Source: Atopobium sp. (lineage in GTDB: Bacteria > Actinomycetota > Coriobacteriia > Coriobacteriales > Atopobiaceae). Taken from it: DNA of 64,000 nt. The stretch lies in NCBI GenBank assembly GCA_015258715.1, contig JABZHR010000006.1, forward strand, positions 1-64,000. Reading direction: 5' to 3'. Positions 7,345-15,554 of the stretch are shown piece by piece. Position 1 is the stretch's first letter, and each line of letters begins with the position of its first letter. Under the pieces are notes generated by a model, which saw only the letters and a program-made list of their open reading frames with translations, did not search any database and had not been told where the DNA came from. The position numbers were made by a program, and so were the translations under genes.

Positions 7345-8484
7345 TTAAATGTCTTTTTCAGCCTCTGCTTGAGTCTCCGCTTGAGTTTCTACCGTATTAA
7401 TTACTGCGGACTGTTCATTTTGCACTGTGCTTGTGTAGTGAGTGCCAGACAGTCGATCAAACAAGAATCGTTTGTTCATCAGCATCAGCACAATGGTAAT
7501 GATAAAGAAAAGAATTAATGCTGCAAATAAAATGGGAAAGAGTGCAAGGAATAGCATCGAGTCTGGAGTCTTATTAAACTCATTAGTCAAAAACAATAGA
7601 CCGTCAGGAATTAGATAGAAATAGCTCGTAATGAACAATCCTCTAAGCATAGTGCGAGAAATTCTTTGTTTCTCGTATGAGAGCTTAAAACGCAATAAAG
7701 CGCTACCAAGCGTTTTGCCATTAAAAAGTGGGATTACAGCAAAGTAGAGAGCAATAAAGAGCGAAAAAGGGATTGTGGTGTTTGAGAGATTGTAAGGGAT
7801 GGCCACAATAAATGTATCGATGAGCAATGATAGGCCAACACGGATTTGAGAAACCTGTGAGCCTGCCTCAAACGATTCTTCGTCAATTTTGTCTCTAGAA
7901 GGAAGTAGCCACACGGCTAACGCTCCAAGAGCATATCCAATGCAACCACCTGTAGTATTTTGAATAATATCGTCAATATCGGCAAGGCGATACGGTCCTG
8001 GATATAAGAAATAAAGACCAGAGAGCTGAGTTAGTTCAAAGAACAGACTGAGAAGCGCAGTAAGCAAAAGCGTCTTTTTAAAGCTGCATTTGAAATAATA
8101 ACGAAGATACATACCAAAAGGAATGAGCATCAAAACGTTAAAAGCAGGAACGTAAAACGTTGGATCCTTAATTGAAAGAGCCCACGTTGCAGGCTTAGAA
8201 ATCTCAAAAGGACTTTCTTTTAAGAAATCAAAAACAAAAGAAAAGGGAACCAGATTAAGCATTTGTGTGTAGGTGGTATGCACGGTATCTGGATCTGGCA
8301 GGGGCAGAACTACCAGGAAGTACATGGTAAGTAAATACAAGACAAAGGAATACAAAATCAAAGTTCTAAGCTTATTAACAGAACCGTATTTGCGATAGTT
8401 GATAATCATATAGGGCAGAGTGATGAAAAATGCCAAAACAGGAAAAACAAGCATGGCAATTTTGATGGAATTTATATATCCCAT
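7345..8484 (-). CDS. VanZ-like / RDD-domain membrane protein
   Basis: A 379-residue polytopic membrane protein. The N-terminal half has VanZ-family features (FVLYLLTMYFLVVLPLP, NLVPFSF, NVLMLIPFGMYL, ELTQL, ADIDDIIQNTTGGCIGY). The C-terminal half after about residue 220 looks like an RDD domain (RVGLSLLIDTFIV...GKTLGSALLRFKL). VanZ relatives confer low-level teicoplanin resistance in enterococci, but most family members are uncharacterised and I do not infer resistance. The tail is Glu/Gln-rich and cytoplasmic. The GNAT gene follows after 9 nt. Confidence 0.85.
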   Translation of the reverse strand: MGYINSIKIAMLVFPVLAFFITLPYMIINYRKYGSVNKLRTLILYSFVLYLLTMYFLVVLPLPDPDTVHTTYTQMLNLVPFSFVFDFLKESPFEISKPATWALSIKDPTFYVPAFNVLMLIPFGMYLRYYFKCSFKKTLLLTALLSLFFELTQLSGLYFLYPGPYRLADIDDIIQNTTGGCIGYALGALAVWLLPSRDKIDEESFEAGSQVSQIRVGLSLLIDTFIVAIPYNLSNTTIPFSLFIALYFAVIPLFNGKTLGSALLRFKLSYEKQRISRTMLRGLFITSYFYLIPDGLLFLTNEFNKTPDSMLFLALFPILFAALILFFIITIVLMLMNKRFLFDRLSGTHYTSTVQNEQSAVINTVETQAETQAEAEKDI

Positions 8485-8654
8485 TAAACCTCCGAAGTTA
8501 AACCCGCTTTAGTAGACAAACGTTTTCCACATGAAACGAGTGAACACTAAGTATGTCAAGTAGTCCTGTCTGTATGTGGAAACATTTCTATAAACCTTTT
8601 AACGATAGTATAAGGTTATCGTTAAAGATACTACCTAGACAAACTGGGATTTGT

Positions 8655-9302
8655 TCATTTCATTAAATCAGCTATTTCTTTCTTCCCATACGCTTTTACA
8701 TTCTGAATTACATCCTGTTTCCTCTTTATTGATTCAAGCAATGATATATCTAGTATATTTACGAATTCTTCAAACTGAACCTGTCCGATTCTTCTTATTT
8801 CTTTAAGTTTCTCGGCATCTCTTATCTTTCTCTCTGCCTCACTTTTTGGGTATCCTTGCCCAAATGGCTCTGAGAAAAGAGCTTCTATTGTTCTTTCAAG
8901 ATTTTCAGTGCCTGACCATGTATAATCTTCACCTAATGGTAATGATATCGCATTTCCATTATTAATCTGAGCAAATAAATAGGCATCATTCGGTGTAGGT
9001 GCATACCCGCAAATGACATCAGGCATACTATTACAAGCAAGCATCATTCCTTGTCCGGAAGAACAGCCCGTGACAACGAAATCAATTGTCCTACTTGCCA
9101 ACAAGATACCTACAAGAATAGAAATTTCTATATACGAGTATTTTTCATTTTCTTCCACCGTACAGCCAAAATTTATAACCTCAGCTTTCTTTGGAGCATA
9201 CTTTACTACAGCATCATAGATTATTTGATTTTTAGTCGCTTGCGAACTTGCTTGAATAACTCCGATTCTCATATCCCCCCCTACAACTTCTAATTTAATC
9301 AT
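8655..9302 (-). CDS. RpiB/LacA/LacB-family sugar-phosphate isomerase
   Basis: A 215-residue protein with the RpiB/LacAB fold: MRIGVIQASSQATKN at the N-terminus, then VVTGCSSGQGMMLACN, the equivalent of the RpiB active-site cysteine and anion loop, and GYAPTPNDAYLFAQINNGNAISLP. It has a C-terminal extension of about 60 residues beyond the usual fold. Substrate unknown. ATG 9302 overlaps the stop of the upstream gene fragment (ATGA), suggesting translational coupling; Met at 9272 is an alternative behind a G-run. Codon use (AGA, ATA) and AT-richness differ from neighbours, so it may have been acquired. Confidence 0.75.
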   Translation of the reverse strand: MIKLEVVGGDMRIGVIQASSQATKNQIIYDAVVKYAPKKAEVINFGCTVEENEKYSYIEISILVGILLASRTIDFVVTGCSSGQGMMLACNSMPDVICGYAPTPNDAYLFAQINNGNAISLPLGEDYTWSGTENLERTIEALFSEPFGQGYPKSEAERKIRDAEKLKEIRRIGQVQFEEFVNILDISLLESIKRKQDVIQNVKAYGKKEIADLMK

Positions 9303-9424
9303 TTCTTTAGAGCAGGAAGTTCCTCGTACATTACTTCCAACAGCACTCTCAGGAACTCCTTATTGTCCACATCATCCACAAGCAGCATTTCCTTCACTCT
9401 TTCAAAGGGCAAAAATGCACCCAC
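9299..9424 (-). pseudogene. C-terminal gene remnant fused against the rlmD stop
   Basis: Directly after the rlmD TAG the same reading frame stays open for 41 codons (starting VGAFLPFERVKEMLL, ending EELPALKK), then stops in an ATGA overlap with the isomerase gene. It has protein-like composition and the coupling expected of an operon, but no ribosome site or convincing start. I read it as the tail of a gene whose front was lost when the segment joined rlmD. The family is not recognised. Confidence 0.5.
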
Positions 9425-10753
9425 CTAATCAGCCTTTGACATCAAACATATCGTCTCCACATGGAAGGTCTGTGGGAATAGGTCCACCGGGGTCACACTT
9501 ACTGGTTTATATGAGCCAATTTCAACAAAGCGTTTAAGATCACGCGCTAGTGTTGCAGGATCACAAGATACGTAGGCAATAGCACGCGCAGACTGCTTAG
9601 AAAGTTGCTGAATAACCTCAGGAGCAAGTCCTGCACGAGGAGGATCAACAATAATCACGTCAGCATCTGTATCGGGGAATTCTCTGCCTGCGTCTCCGCC
9701 TACTGCATCAACGTTATCAAGCTTAGCCAGTTCAAGGTTGCGACGAAGATCTCTAACGGCAGGACCATAGGCTTCAACAGCAGAAACAAATCCTGCACGT
9801 TTTGCGAGGGGAAGCGTGAAGGTTCCTGCTCCACAGTAAAGATCCATAGCCTCATCGTCTGGCTGAACATCCAAGCCAGAAAGCACAAGCTCAACGAGTT
9901 TCTCGGCACCTTTAGTGTTGACCTGGAAAAATGAAGGTGCAGAAAGCTGCATCTTCTGACCATCAATAAGCTCGCTCCATGAGCCGGAGCCACTCAGGCG
10001 CTCAACTCCTACAACACGGCGTGCCTTACTTGGACCTTTGGTCATAACGCGGACAACACTTGTTGCCTTGACTGCGTCACCCAAAACGCGGGCTATTTGT
10101 GTGCGTGGGAAGCCGCTCGGAGCGGTCCAGAGCGCCACCTCAAGCTCTTTAGTGCGTCTAGACACCCTGATGCCAATACGTTCTATATCAAGCTCGTGAG
10201 AGCCCGAGAGATAGGAGAGGGCGCCGCTTACGGCACCAACTGCCTTTTGGTTGCTTTTGTCTAAAAGCGGACAGTCTTTAATACGAACAATGTCCTGTCC
10301 GTTAGGTGTATACATACCTACCAGCGTTTTATTGCCACTGCGCTTAAATGCCAGTTCAATTTTGTTGCGATAACCCCATGGCTCGCCAGGGGAAACAATG
10401 TCTTTTACCAGCTCAGAAACATCGTCGTGTGAAAAATGGCCAATGCGTTCAAGAGCAGATATCACGCCGTTACGTTTCTCGACAAGTTGCTGCTCGTAGA
10501 CAATGTTGCCCCAAGGGGTGGAACCCGTGAGTGCTACAAAGGGATTAGGGCATGGCTCTCTGAACGCAGAAGCTTCCAAAACCTTTACAAGTTGCGCACG
10601 AGAAAACCTATCTGTGTCCTCGGTAATCTGTGCGCTGACGGTATCTCCAGGGACGGCGCCACCAGAGATGAAGACCGTTTTTCCTTCTTGGGTATGAGCG
10701 ATGGCGTCAGGGCCATAACTCATACGTTCAACATGTAAGGTGAGTTCAGACAC
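9425..10753 (-). CDS. rlmD: 23S rRNA (uracil-5-)-methyltransferase, RlmD/RumA family
   Basis: A 442-residue SAM-dependent methyltransferase that makes 5-methyluridine in 23S rRNA (possibly tRNA in some relatives). A TRAM RNA-binding domain fills about 1-60; the SAM motif is DLYCGAGTFTLPLA, then VDPPRAGL, and the catalytic cysteine is in AYVSCDPATLARDL. The iron-sulfur cysteines of RumA appear lost: after the first Cys (EPCPNP) the CGGC segment is replaced by STPWGNI. It starts with GTG immediately after the trpS stop codon, so the two are co-transcribed. Confidence 0.92.
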   Translation of the reverse strand: MSELTLHVERMSYGPDAIAHTQEGKTVFISGGAVPGDTVSAQITEDTDRFSRAQLVKVLEASAFREPCPNPFVALTGSTPWGNIVYEQQLVEKRNGVISALERIGHFSHDDVSELVKDIVSPGEPWGYRNKIELAFKRSGNKTLVGMYTPNGQDIVRIKDCPLLDKSNQKAVGAVSGALSYLSGSHELDIERIGIRVSRRTKELEVALWTAPSGFPRTQIARVLGDAVKATSVVRVMTKGPSKARRVVGVERLSGSGSWSELIDGQKMQLSAPSFFQVNTKGAEKLVELVLSGLDVQPDDEAMDLYCGAGTFTLPLAKRAGFVSAVEAYGPAVRDLRRNLELAKLDNVDAVGGDAGREFPDTDADVIIVDPPRAGLAPEVIQQLSKQSARAIAYVSCDPATLARDLKRFVEIGSYKPVSVTPVDLFPQTFHVETICLMSKAD

Positions 10754-11803
10754 TTAGTAGACCATTCCCATTGCCTCGCGAACCTCGTCAAGCGTGGCGT
10801 TAGCAATAACGTTTGCGCGAGCATTTCCATCGTGGATAATATCGCGAATAAGATCTGGCTGAGCTGCAAACTCTGCACGCCTCTGACGAATTGGCTCAAA
10901 GTAGGAGTTAACGGCATCGATGACGTAAGCCTTGAGCGCTCCGCCGCCGCCCATACCAATCTCGTCAGCAATCTCTTTTGGGTCACGACCACTACAAATG
11001 CCAGCAGTGGTGAGAAGTGCAGAAACGCCAGGACGATTATCTGGATCAAAGGTAATCATGCGCTCGGAGTCAGTCTTGGACTTCTTGATGAGCTTAGCAG
11101 TTTCTTCAGCTGTCATAGAAAGTGAGATAGCGTTGCCGTAAGACTTGCTCATCTTGCGGCCATCAAGACCAGGAATCAATGGGGTAGAGGTGAGAAGACC
11201 AGAAACCTCTGGGAATACCTTTCCGTAGCGCTCGTTAAAGCGACGAGCAATCTTAGAAGTAATCTCAATGTGAGGCAGTTGGTCGCGACCAACGGGAACA
11301 ACATTTCCTTTACAGAAAAGAATGTCGCATGCCTGATGCACAGGATAAGTGAGGAGAAGGCCTGTGAGAGCATGGCCAGATGCTTCCTGCTCTGCCTTAA
11401 CGGTTGGATTTCTATGTAGCTCAGACTCGGTAACAAGCGAGAGGAACGGCAACATAAGCTGGTTGAGAGCTGGAACTGCAGAATGCGTGAAAATCATAGT
11501 CTTTTCTGGATCAATTCCGCAGGCCAGATAATCAATAACCATATTGTAGACATTATCTGCAATATGCTCAGTGGTGTCTCTGTCTGTAATAACCTGGTAG
11601 TCAGCAATAATAATATTGGTATGAACACCAAGGTTTTGGAGTCTTACGCGCTCAACAATAGTGCCAAAGTAATGACCAAGGTGAAGCCTTCCAGTAGGGC
11701 GGTCACCAGTAAGCATGTTGTACTTTCCTGCATGCTCAGCTAAATCCGCCTGGATTTCATCGGAACGGCGAACAGCTGCTTCATAACTGCCTTCATTTGG
11801 CAT
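10754..11803 (-). CDS. trpS: Tryptophanyl-tRNA synthetase
   Basis: A 349-residue class I synthetase charging tRNA-Trp (EC 6.1.1.2). The HIGH-type motif GRLHLGHYFG is near residue 40 and the KMSKS loop follows GLDGRKMSKSYGN; DYQVITDRD and HEITSK-type adenylate-binding segments are present. No T-box or other leader is seen in the upstream 220 nt. It is followed with no gap by rlmD. Confidence 0.97.
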   Translation of the reverse strand: MPNEGSYEAAVRRSDEIQADLAEHAGKYNMLTGDRPTGRLHLGHYFGTIVERVRLQNLGVHTNIIIADYQVITDRDTTEHIADNVYNMVIDYLACGIDPEKTMIFTHSAVPALNQLMLPFLSLVTESELHRNPTVKAEQEASGHALTGLLLTYPVHQACDILFCKGNVVPVGRDQLPHIEITSKIARRFNERYGKVFPEVSGLLTSTPLIPGLDGRKMSKSYGNAISLSMTAEETAKLIKKSKTDSERMITFDPDNRPGVSALLTTAGICSGRDPKEIADEIGMGGGGALKAYVIDAVNSYFEPIRQRRAEFAAQPDLIRDIIHDGNARANVIANATLDEVREAMGMVY

Positions 11804-12024
11804 AGTTACTCCTTGTTAATCTCAAATTTTTGCTTTCATTATTTTATTTCAATAAAAGTATTTTCCTCACACAATCTTTAATTTTATCAGCCTTAATTTC
11901 TATCTGTTCTAATTTCTGTAAGCGGTATTTTTAATGCGTTTACGGAATTATATGAATTTATCATGCAGTATATATAATGAAAAATACCTATAGATTACTT
12001 AGGTAGTTTAGAGGAAATTATGAA

Positions 12025-12165
12025 ATGGGAAAAATAGTTGGGTGGGATACCATGATCCTTGGAATGGAGTTTCCGTTAGTAGGAATTTTGCTTCAACCTG
12101 CGTTTTGGATAGTACTGTTGTTAATTGTTTTAATTGTTTTATTTGTAACTAAGAAGTCCAAGTAA
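12025..12165 (+). CDS. Small membrane peptide (46 aa)
   Basis: ATG at 12025 is preceded by GAGGAA with 8-nt spacing. The product starts MGKIVGWDTM, has one strongly hydrophobic helix of about 20 residues (roughly 21-41, rich in Leu/Ile/Val) and ends in the basic tail TKKSK, suggesting a single-span protein with its C-terminus in the cytoplasm. No family is recognised. It lies beside, and on the opposite strand from, a bacteriocin-immunity-like ABC exporter, outside the repeat-bounded segment. It could be a small membrane regulator or a toxin-like peptide; this is unproven. Confidence 0.5.
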   Translation: MGKIVGWDTMILGMEFPLVGILLQPAFWIVLLLIVLIVLFVTKKSK

Positions 12166-12255
12166 TGCTTCTTATATATCTAATTTGATTCGTAGGACAA
12201 GTTTTAGATTAACAGAAAAATATCCGCCGCATCGTTAAGCTATTGTATCGATCAT

Positions 12256-12284
12256 AGGTATTTAACATCTACTGTTTACCATGC
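12256..12284. repeat. Duplicated pflA 3' end, left copy
   Basis: Matches 15525-15554 with a 17-nt identical core (TTTAACATCTACTGTTT, 12261-12277) and three differences outside. The other copy contains the last codons and stop of pflA. The two copies flank the ABC transporter operon. Confidence 0.7.
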
Positions 12285-12320
12285 TATGGTTTAAATAATG
12301 AGTTAATAATCGCCGAAAAC

Positions 12321-12346
12321 GATACGCCGACTTTCGCCGGCGTATC
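12321..12346 (-). terminator. Terminator of the ABC transporter operon
   Basis: Nine-bp stem GATACGCCG (12321-12329) with CGGCGTATC (12338-12346), followed on the minus strand by GTTTTCGG. It lies 45 nt past the last permease stop. The T-run is short, so efficiency is uncertain. Confidence 0.6.
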
Positions 12347-12390
12347 TAACAAGGGTGCTGTCAATTGAAAGCCTACGTTTTAGTTGTTTA

Positions 12391-13575
12391 TCAATCTTCA
12401 TTACTAGCCCCTTTCGTTTGACAGCATCCTTGTGTAATCAATTTGCTTCTTACAACTGCTTTATTAATCAAAGCAATAATTACAGTCATAAGCATCAAGA
12501 TGAAGGTCCATAGAAGCGTTTCGAGACAAACTTCAAAATACGAAATTCTTCCAGACTTAAATACATCTGTGGTAGGGAAGATTTCTAAGGCTCCCACTAT
12601 TGACTTAGTATCCAAATACGTGAGTGGTATCCATTTGATAATTGACTGTTGAAAGTCTCGAGTTAAGAAATATTTTGGATAAAACGGGATGCATAACAGG
12701 GTGAAGATTATCAGAAGAGAAATAGTTGGCTCTTTAGAAATAGTCAAGAGCAATTCATAGCAGGCGACGACTAGAATCGAAAACAAAAAAATGAGTATAA
12801 GCTGTGATGTGATTACTTGAAGCGCGGACGAATAAATAATTTCGCCACCTCTTCTGAATACCACAGGGTAATCTGATCGTCCTAAACCATTACGGACCAG
12901 TGCATATAAGAGTAATGGCGCAATAGAAATAGCGAAGGAAATCATTCCTGTGAAAAGAATAGATAGGCATTTTGATATATGAAATCTTACAAGGGTTAGC
13001 TGCCTATTTCCCAATAGCTTATTTTTATGAGTACTTTTTGCGGCGATAAATGAAAATATACCGATAGCTGCATAGATGACTAGTGGTGTTCTATTTAAAA
13101 ACAGAGACGCCATCATTTCAATCAAAGGGTATTGTTGCGCGTCTTTGTAGAGTGCGCTATTTCCCAATCGCGAAAGATGCTCATAGTATAGTTGCTTAGC
13201 CTGCAAATCGTATATGGATTCTGCTGTTCGAAGCCCATTTTGCGCGTCTTCTAGTTGGTTATTTAAGAAATCTAAGTATCTTTGTATAAAATCTGAACTA
13301 TCCTGACTGTTTGCCAGAGCATAGGTTATTGAGAGTTTTTTAGTTAATTGAATTAAATCATCGTTAGGAATCTGTTGTTCTATCCCGCTCTCGTATTCTC
13401 TCTTGTAATTTAAATAGGTTTCATTAAAAACCTCACGCAAATTCCAGTCTAAAAACCAGTTAGACGCAGATGGTTGAATAAGAATAGAAGAAAAATAAAC
13501 TGTTAAGACACATATTACTAGCCATGTGAAAGGGTGTTTCATCAATAGCTTTATATTAGATGTTAGGTGCCACAT
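12391..13575 (-). CDS. ABC-2-type permease, second subunit
   Basis: A 394-residue membrane protein: one N-terminal helix (about 16-34), a long hydrophilic outer segment (about 40-165) rich in Glu/Gln/Tyr, then a block of five or so helices. It is a clear paralogue of the permease encoded at 14264-15418, sharing the MW-start, the helix/outer loop/helices plan and the late GRISYFEV-type region. AAGGAG precedes the ATG. It is the third gene of a permease-ATPase-permease operon resembling peptide-immunity or GldA/Nat-type exporters; the substrate is unknown. Confidence 0.8.
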   Translation of the reverse strand: MWHLTSNIKLLMKHPFTWLVICVLTVYFSSILIQPSASNWFLDWNLREVFNETYLNYKREYESGIEQQIPNDDLIQLTKKLSITYALANSQDSSDFIQRYLDFLNNQLEDAQNGLRTAESIYDLQAKQLYYEHLSRLGNSALYKDAQQYPLIEMMASLFLNRTPLVIYAAIGIFSFIAAKSTHKNKLLGNRQLTLVRFHISKCLSILFTGMISFAISIAPLLLYALVRNGLGRSDYPVVFRRGGEIIYSSALQVITSQLILIFLFSILVVACYELLLTISKEPTISLLIIFTLLCIPFYPKYFLTRDFQQSIIKWIPLTYLDTKSIVGALEIFPTTDVFKSGRISYFEVCLETLLWTFILMLMTVIIALINKAVVRSKLITQGCCQTKGASNED

Positions 13576-13584
13576 ATAAGCTCC

Positions 13585-14271
13585 TTATTTAGCTGAGCCG
13601 TCAAACAACTTGTGATATAAAGACCTCGATTCTTTGCATGTATTAACTTGCTGTAGCGTTTTGTTTTTTATGAATATAAAGGAGTTGCACACTCTATCTA
13701 ATTCTTCTGGCAAGTGAGAGGAAATGATAATGCAAGCACCATGCTCTGCCAGTGTTTGAATTAGATGTGAACTGTACTCTGCATGTTGTATATCAAGTGC
13801 GTTAAGCGGTTCATCTAAGAGAATGTAAGGCGATTGCGAAACAAAGGCCATGGCAAGCTGTAGTTGCATTTTCATTCCCTGAGAGAATCTGCTGATTCTT
13901 TGAGATTTTAGATTTAATGCGTCGAGCATTTTAAGGGGAATATCAATATCAGCCTCTGATCTCCATATCTTTTTGACAAGTTCTAGGTGGAATTTTCCAT
14001 TCATTGTTGGATATAAAATTGAATTATCTTCAGGTGAGTAATAGATCTTTTGAGCATAAATATCTGTATCGATAATTGATATTTCATCACAAGTTATTGC
14101 TCCTGATTTTAATAAACCGATATCCCCATTTAGAGTTTTTAGCAGGGTACTCTTTCCAAAGCCATTTGGAGCCATAAGTCCGTAGACTCTCCCTGGCTTA
14201 AATGAAAAGGTAACATTGTTCAAGATGTCCTTGTCTTTATAGCCTATCGAAACATCATTGAGATTAAGCAT
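13585..14271 (-). CDS. ABC transporter ATP-binding protein
   Basis: A 228-residue ATPase. Walker A APNGFGKST is at 34-42, a degenerate signature FSQGMK replaces LSGGQ at 129-134, Walker B YILLDEP is at 149-155 and the switch histidine is in IIISSH. This pattern is typical of ABC-2 exporters of the bacitracin/lantibiotic-immunity type. It overlaps the upstream permease gene by 8 nt and is followed 9 nt later by the second permease, so the three subunits are probably made together. Confidence 0.92.
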   Translation of the reverse strand: MLNLNDVSIGYKDKDILNNVTFSFKPGRVYGLMAPNGFGKSTLLKTLNGDIGLLKSGAITCDEISIIDTDIYAQKIYYSPEDNSILYPTMNGKFHLELVKKIWRSEADIDIPLKMLDALNLKSQRISRFSQGMKMQLQLAMAFVSQSPYILLDEPLNALDIQHAEYSSHLIQTLAEHGACIIISSHLPEELDRVCNSFIFIKNKTLQQVNTCKESRSLYHKLFDGSAK

Positions 14272-15418
14272 TTTTTATTTCACCCACTAAGTCTGCTTGT
14301 AATAATTTTCTGAGTTTATTGATTCCAATCGTTATGAAAATAATTAAAACAGCCCATAGCATGAATATGAGTAACCCATATAAAGGTTGAGGTTGAGCAT
14401 AGTCAATCTTGTTTGTAAAAAATTGAACATCTCCAACAAAGCCGACTATTGCACCAATATCCAAATAACCAATAGGGAGGTACTCAATCCACCCTAATAG
14501 TAAAGGGTGTGAAGAATGGCCCATTGCAAAGATAGATGAACAAATTACAAGCAAATAGATAACTAGAGGAATAAGAAACTTACGGGTAATAGAGAATGCA
14601 CAGATCAAAACTAAGGACACAAACATGTTAGTTACCGTGGTATATATAATAGACCAAACGGCACACTGGAGAGCATTTGAAGTGTAAATGGTTCCTGCCT
14701 GAACTAGAACAACAGGGTAAGAAGCTAATCCAATCCCGTTATGCATCAATTCAATGGCAAGCAGAGGTATATAAGAACAGAGACAGATGCTGGAAGCAAT
14801 AATCGTAGACGCACCAATACATCCAGAAAGACGCTGTAGGTAAGGTATTTGATCTTTTCCTAGAAGTTTTTCTCGAGAAGTAATTTGGGCTAAAGCAATG
14901 AAGGTTCCAATTGCTGGCAGAAATCTCAAAACAACAGGCAATCTATTTATTGAGTATGAAATTGAATGTATAGCTGGTAATTTGCTCTCAGTCTCATATT
15001 GATTACTTAATGGAACTTGCTGCATCTTTTGAGAAAATGCTTTCTGAGCTAAATAATAAAAGTCATTATCATAGAGTCTAAGAGCTAGATTGTTTGATGA
15101 CACAAATGAATAGTAGGTTAAGCTTTCTTGATAGAATTGCTCGCTTGTTGTGGCAAGCCTAACGTTTCCTAGCAGCTCTATTTGCTTTTCAAGGGTTTTA
15201 AAACTTTCCGATGAGCGCTGATCAGAGCCGTAACTTTCTGCTTGTTTGACAAGGTAATCGTATTCATCGCTTACAACACCATTGCGAGCAAAATTTATGC
15301 TATATACATCTAGATTTGTAAAAACTGGAATTAGTAAAAGAGCCGCAAAAATACAGGTAGCAAGCCATAATAAAGGTTGCCTAATAGCTGTTTTGATAAG
15401 ACTCCTGCAATACCACAT
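14264..15418 (-). CDS. ABC-2-type permease, first subunit
   Basis: A 384-residue membrane protein with an N-terminal helix (about 14-34), an outer hydrophilic domain to about residue 165, and a C-terminal helix bundle. It starts behind a near-perfect AGGAGGAG site and is the first gene of the operon. On the minus strand TTGTAA and TAAAGT, 17 nt apart near 15490-15462, could be its promoter. The AT-rich composition and codon choice differ from flanking genes, consistent with transfer. Pairs with its paralogue at 12391-13575. Confidence 0.82.
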   Translation of the reverse strand: MWYCRSLIKTAIRQPLLWLATCIFAALLLIPVFTNLDVYSINFARNGVVSDEYDYLVKQAESYGSDQRSSESFKTLEKQIELLGNVRLATTSEQFYQESLTYYSFVSSNNLALRLYDNDFYYLAQKAFSQKMQQVPLSNQYETESKLPAIHSISYSINRLPVVLRFLPAIGTFIALAQITSREKLLGKDQIPYLQRLSGCIGASTIIASSICLCSYIPLLAIELMHNGIGLASYPVVLVQAGTIYTSNALQCAVWSIIYTTVTNMFVSLVLICAFSITRKFLIPLVIYLLVICSSIFAMGHSSHPLLLGWIEYLPIGYLDIGAIVGFVGDVQFFTNKIDYAQPQPLYGLLIFMLWAVLIIFITIGINKLRKLLQADLVGEIKNA

Positions 15419-15524
15419 ATCTCCTCCTCAGATGAGAAAAGATAAGTGCTACTTTGTAAGAACTTTACTCTTATTTGAAATTTTTTACAATATATATTAT
15501 TTTGGTAAAAGATTATCTAAGTAG

Positions 15525-15554
15525 AGGTATTTTAACATCTACTGTTTTCCAAGC
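15525..15554. repeat. pflA 3' end, right copy of the islet repeat
   Basis: Contains the final codons and TAG of pflA and 14 nt beyond. The core 15531-15547 is identical to 12261-12277. The repeat pair marks the edges of the ABC transporter islet. Confidence 0.7.

Larger units (their letters stand above)
11804..12390. other. 587-nt AT-rich intergenic region with one small gene
   Basis: Holds a 46-codon reading frame (12025-12165), a TATAAT box at 11973-11978 ahead of it without a clear -35, one copy of a repeat derived from the pflA 3' end (12256-12284) and a terminator for the ABC operon (12321-12346). The remainder shows no coding signal. Confidence 0.75.

Noticed and set aside
11804..12024. 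A T-box riboswitch ahead of trpS
   Set aside because: No specifier stem or AGGGTGG-type T-box sequence is present on the minus strand before trpS.
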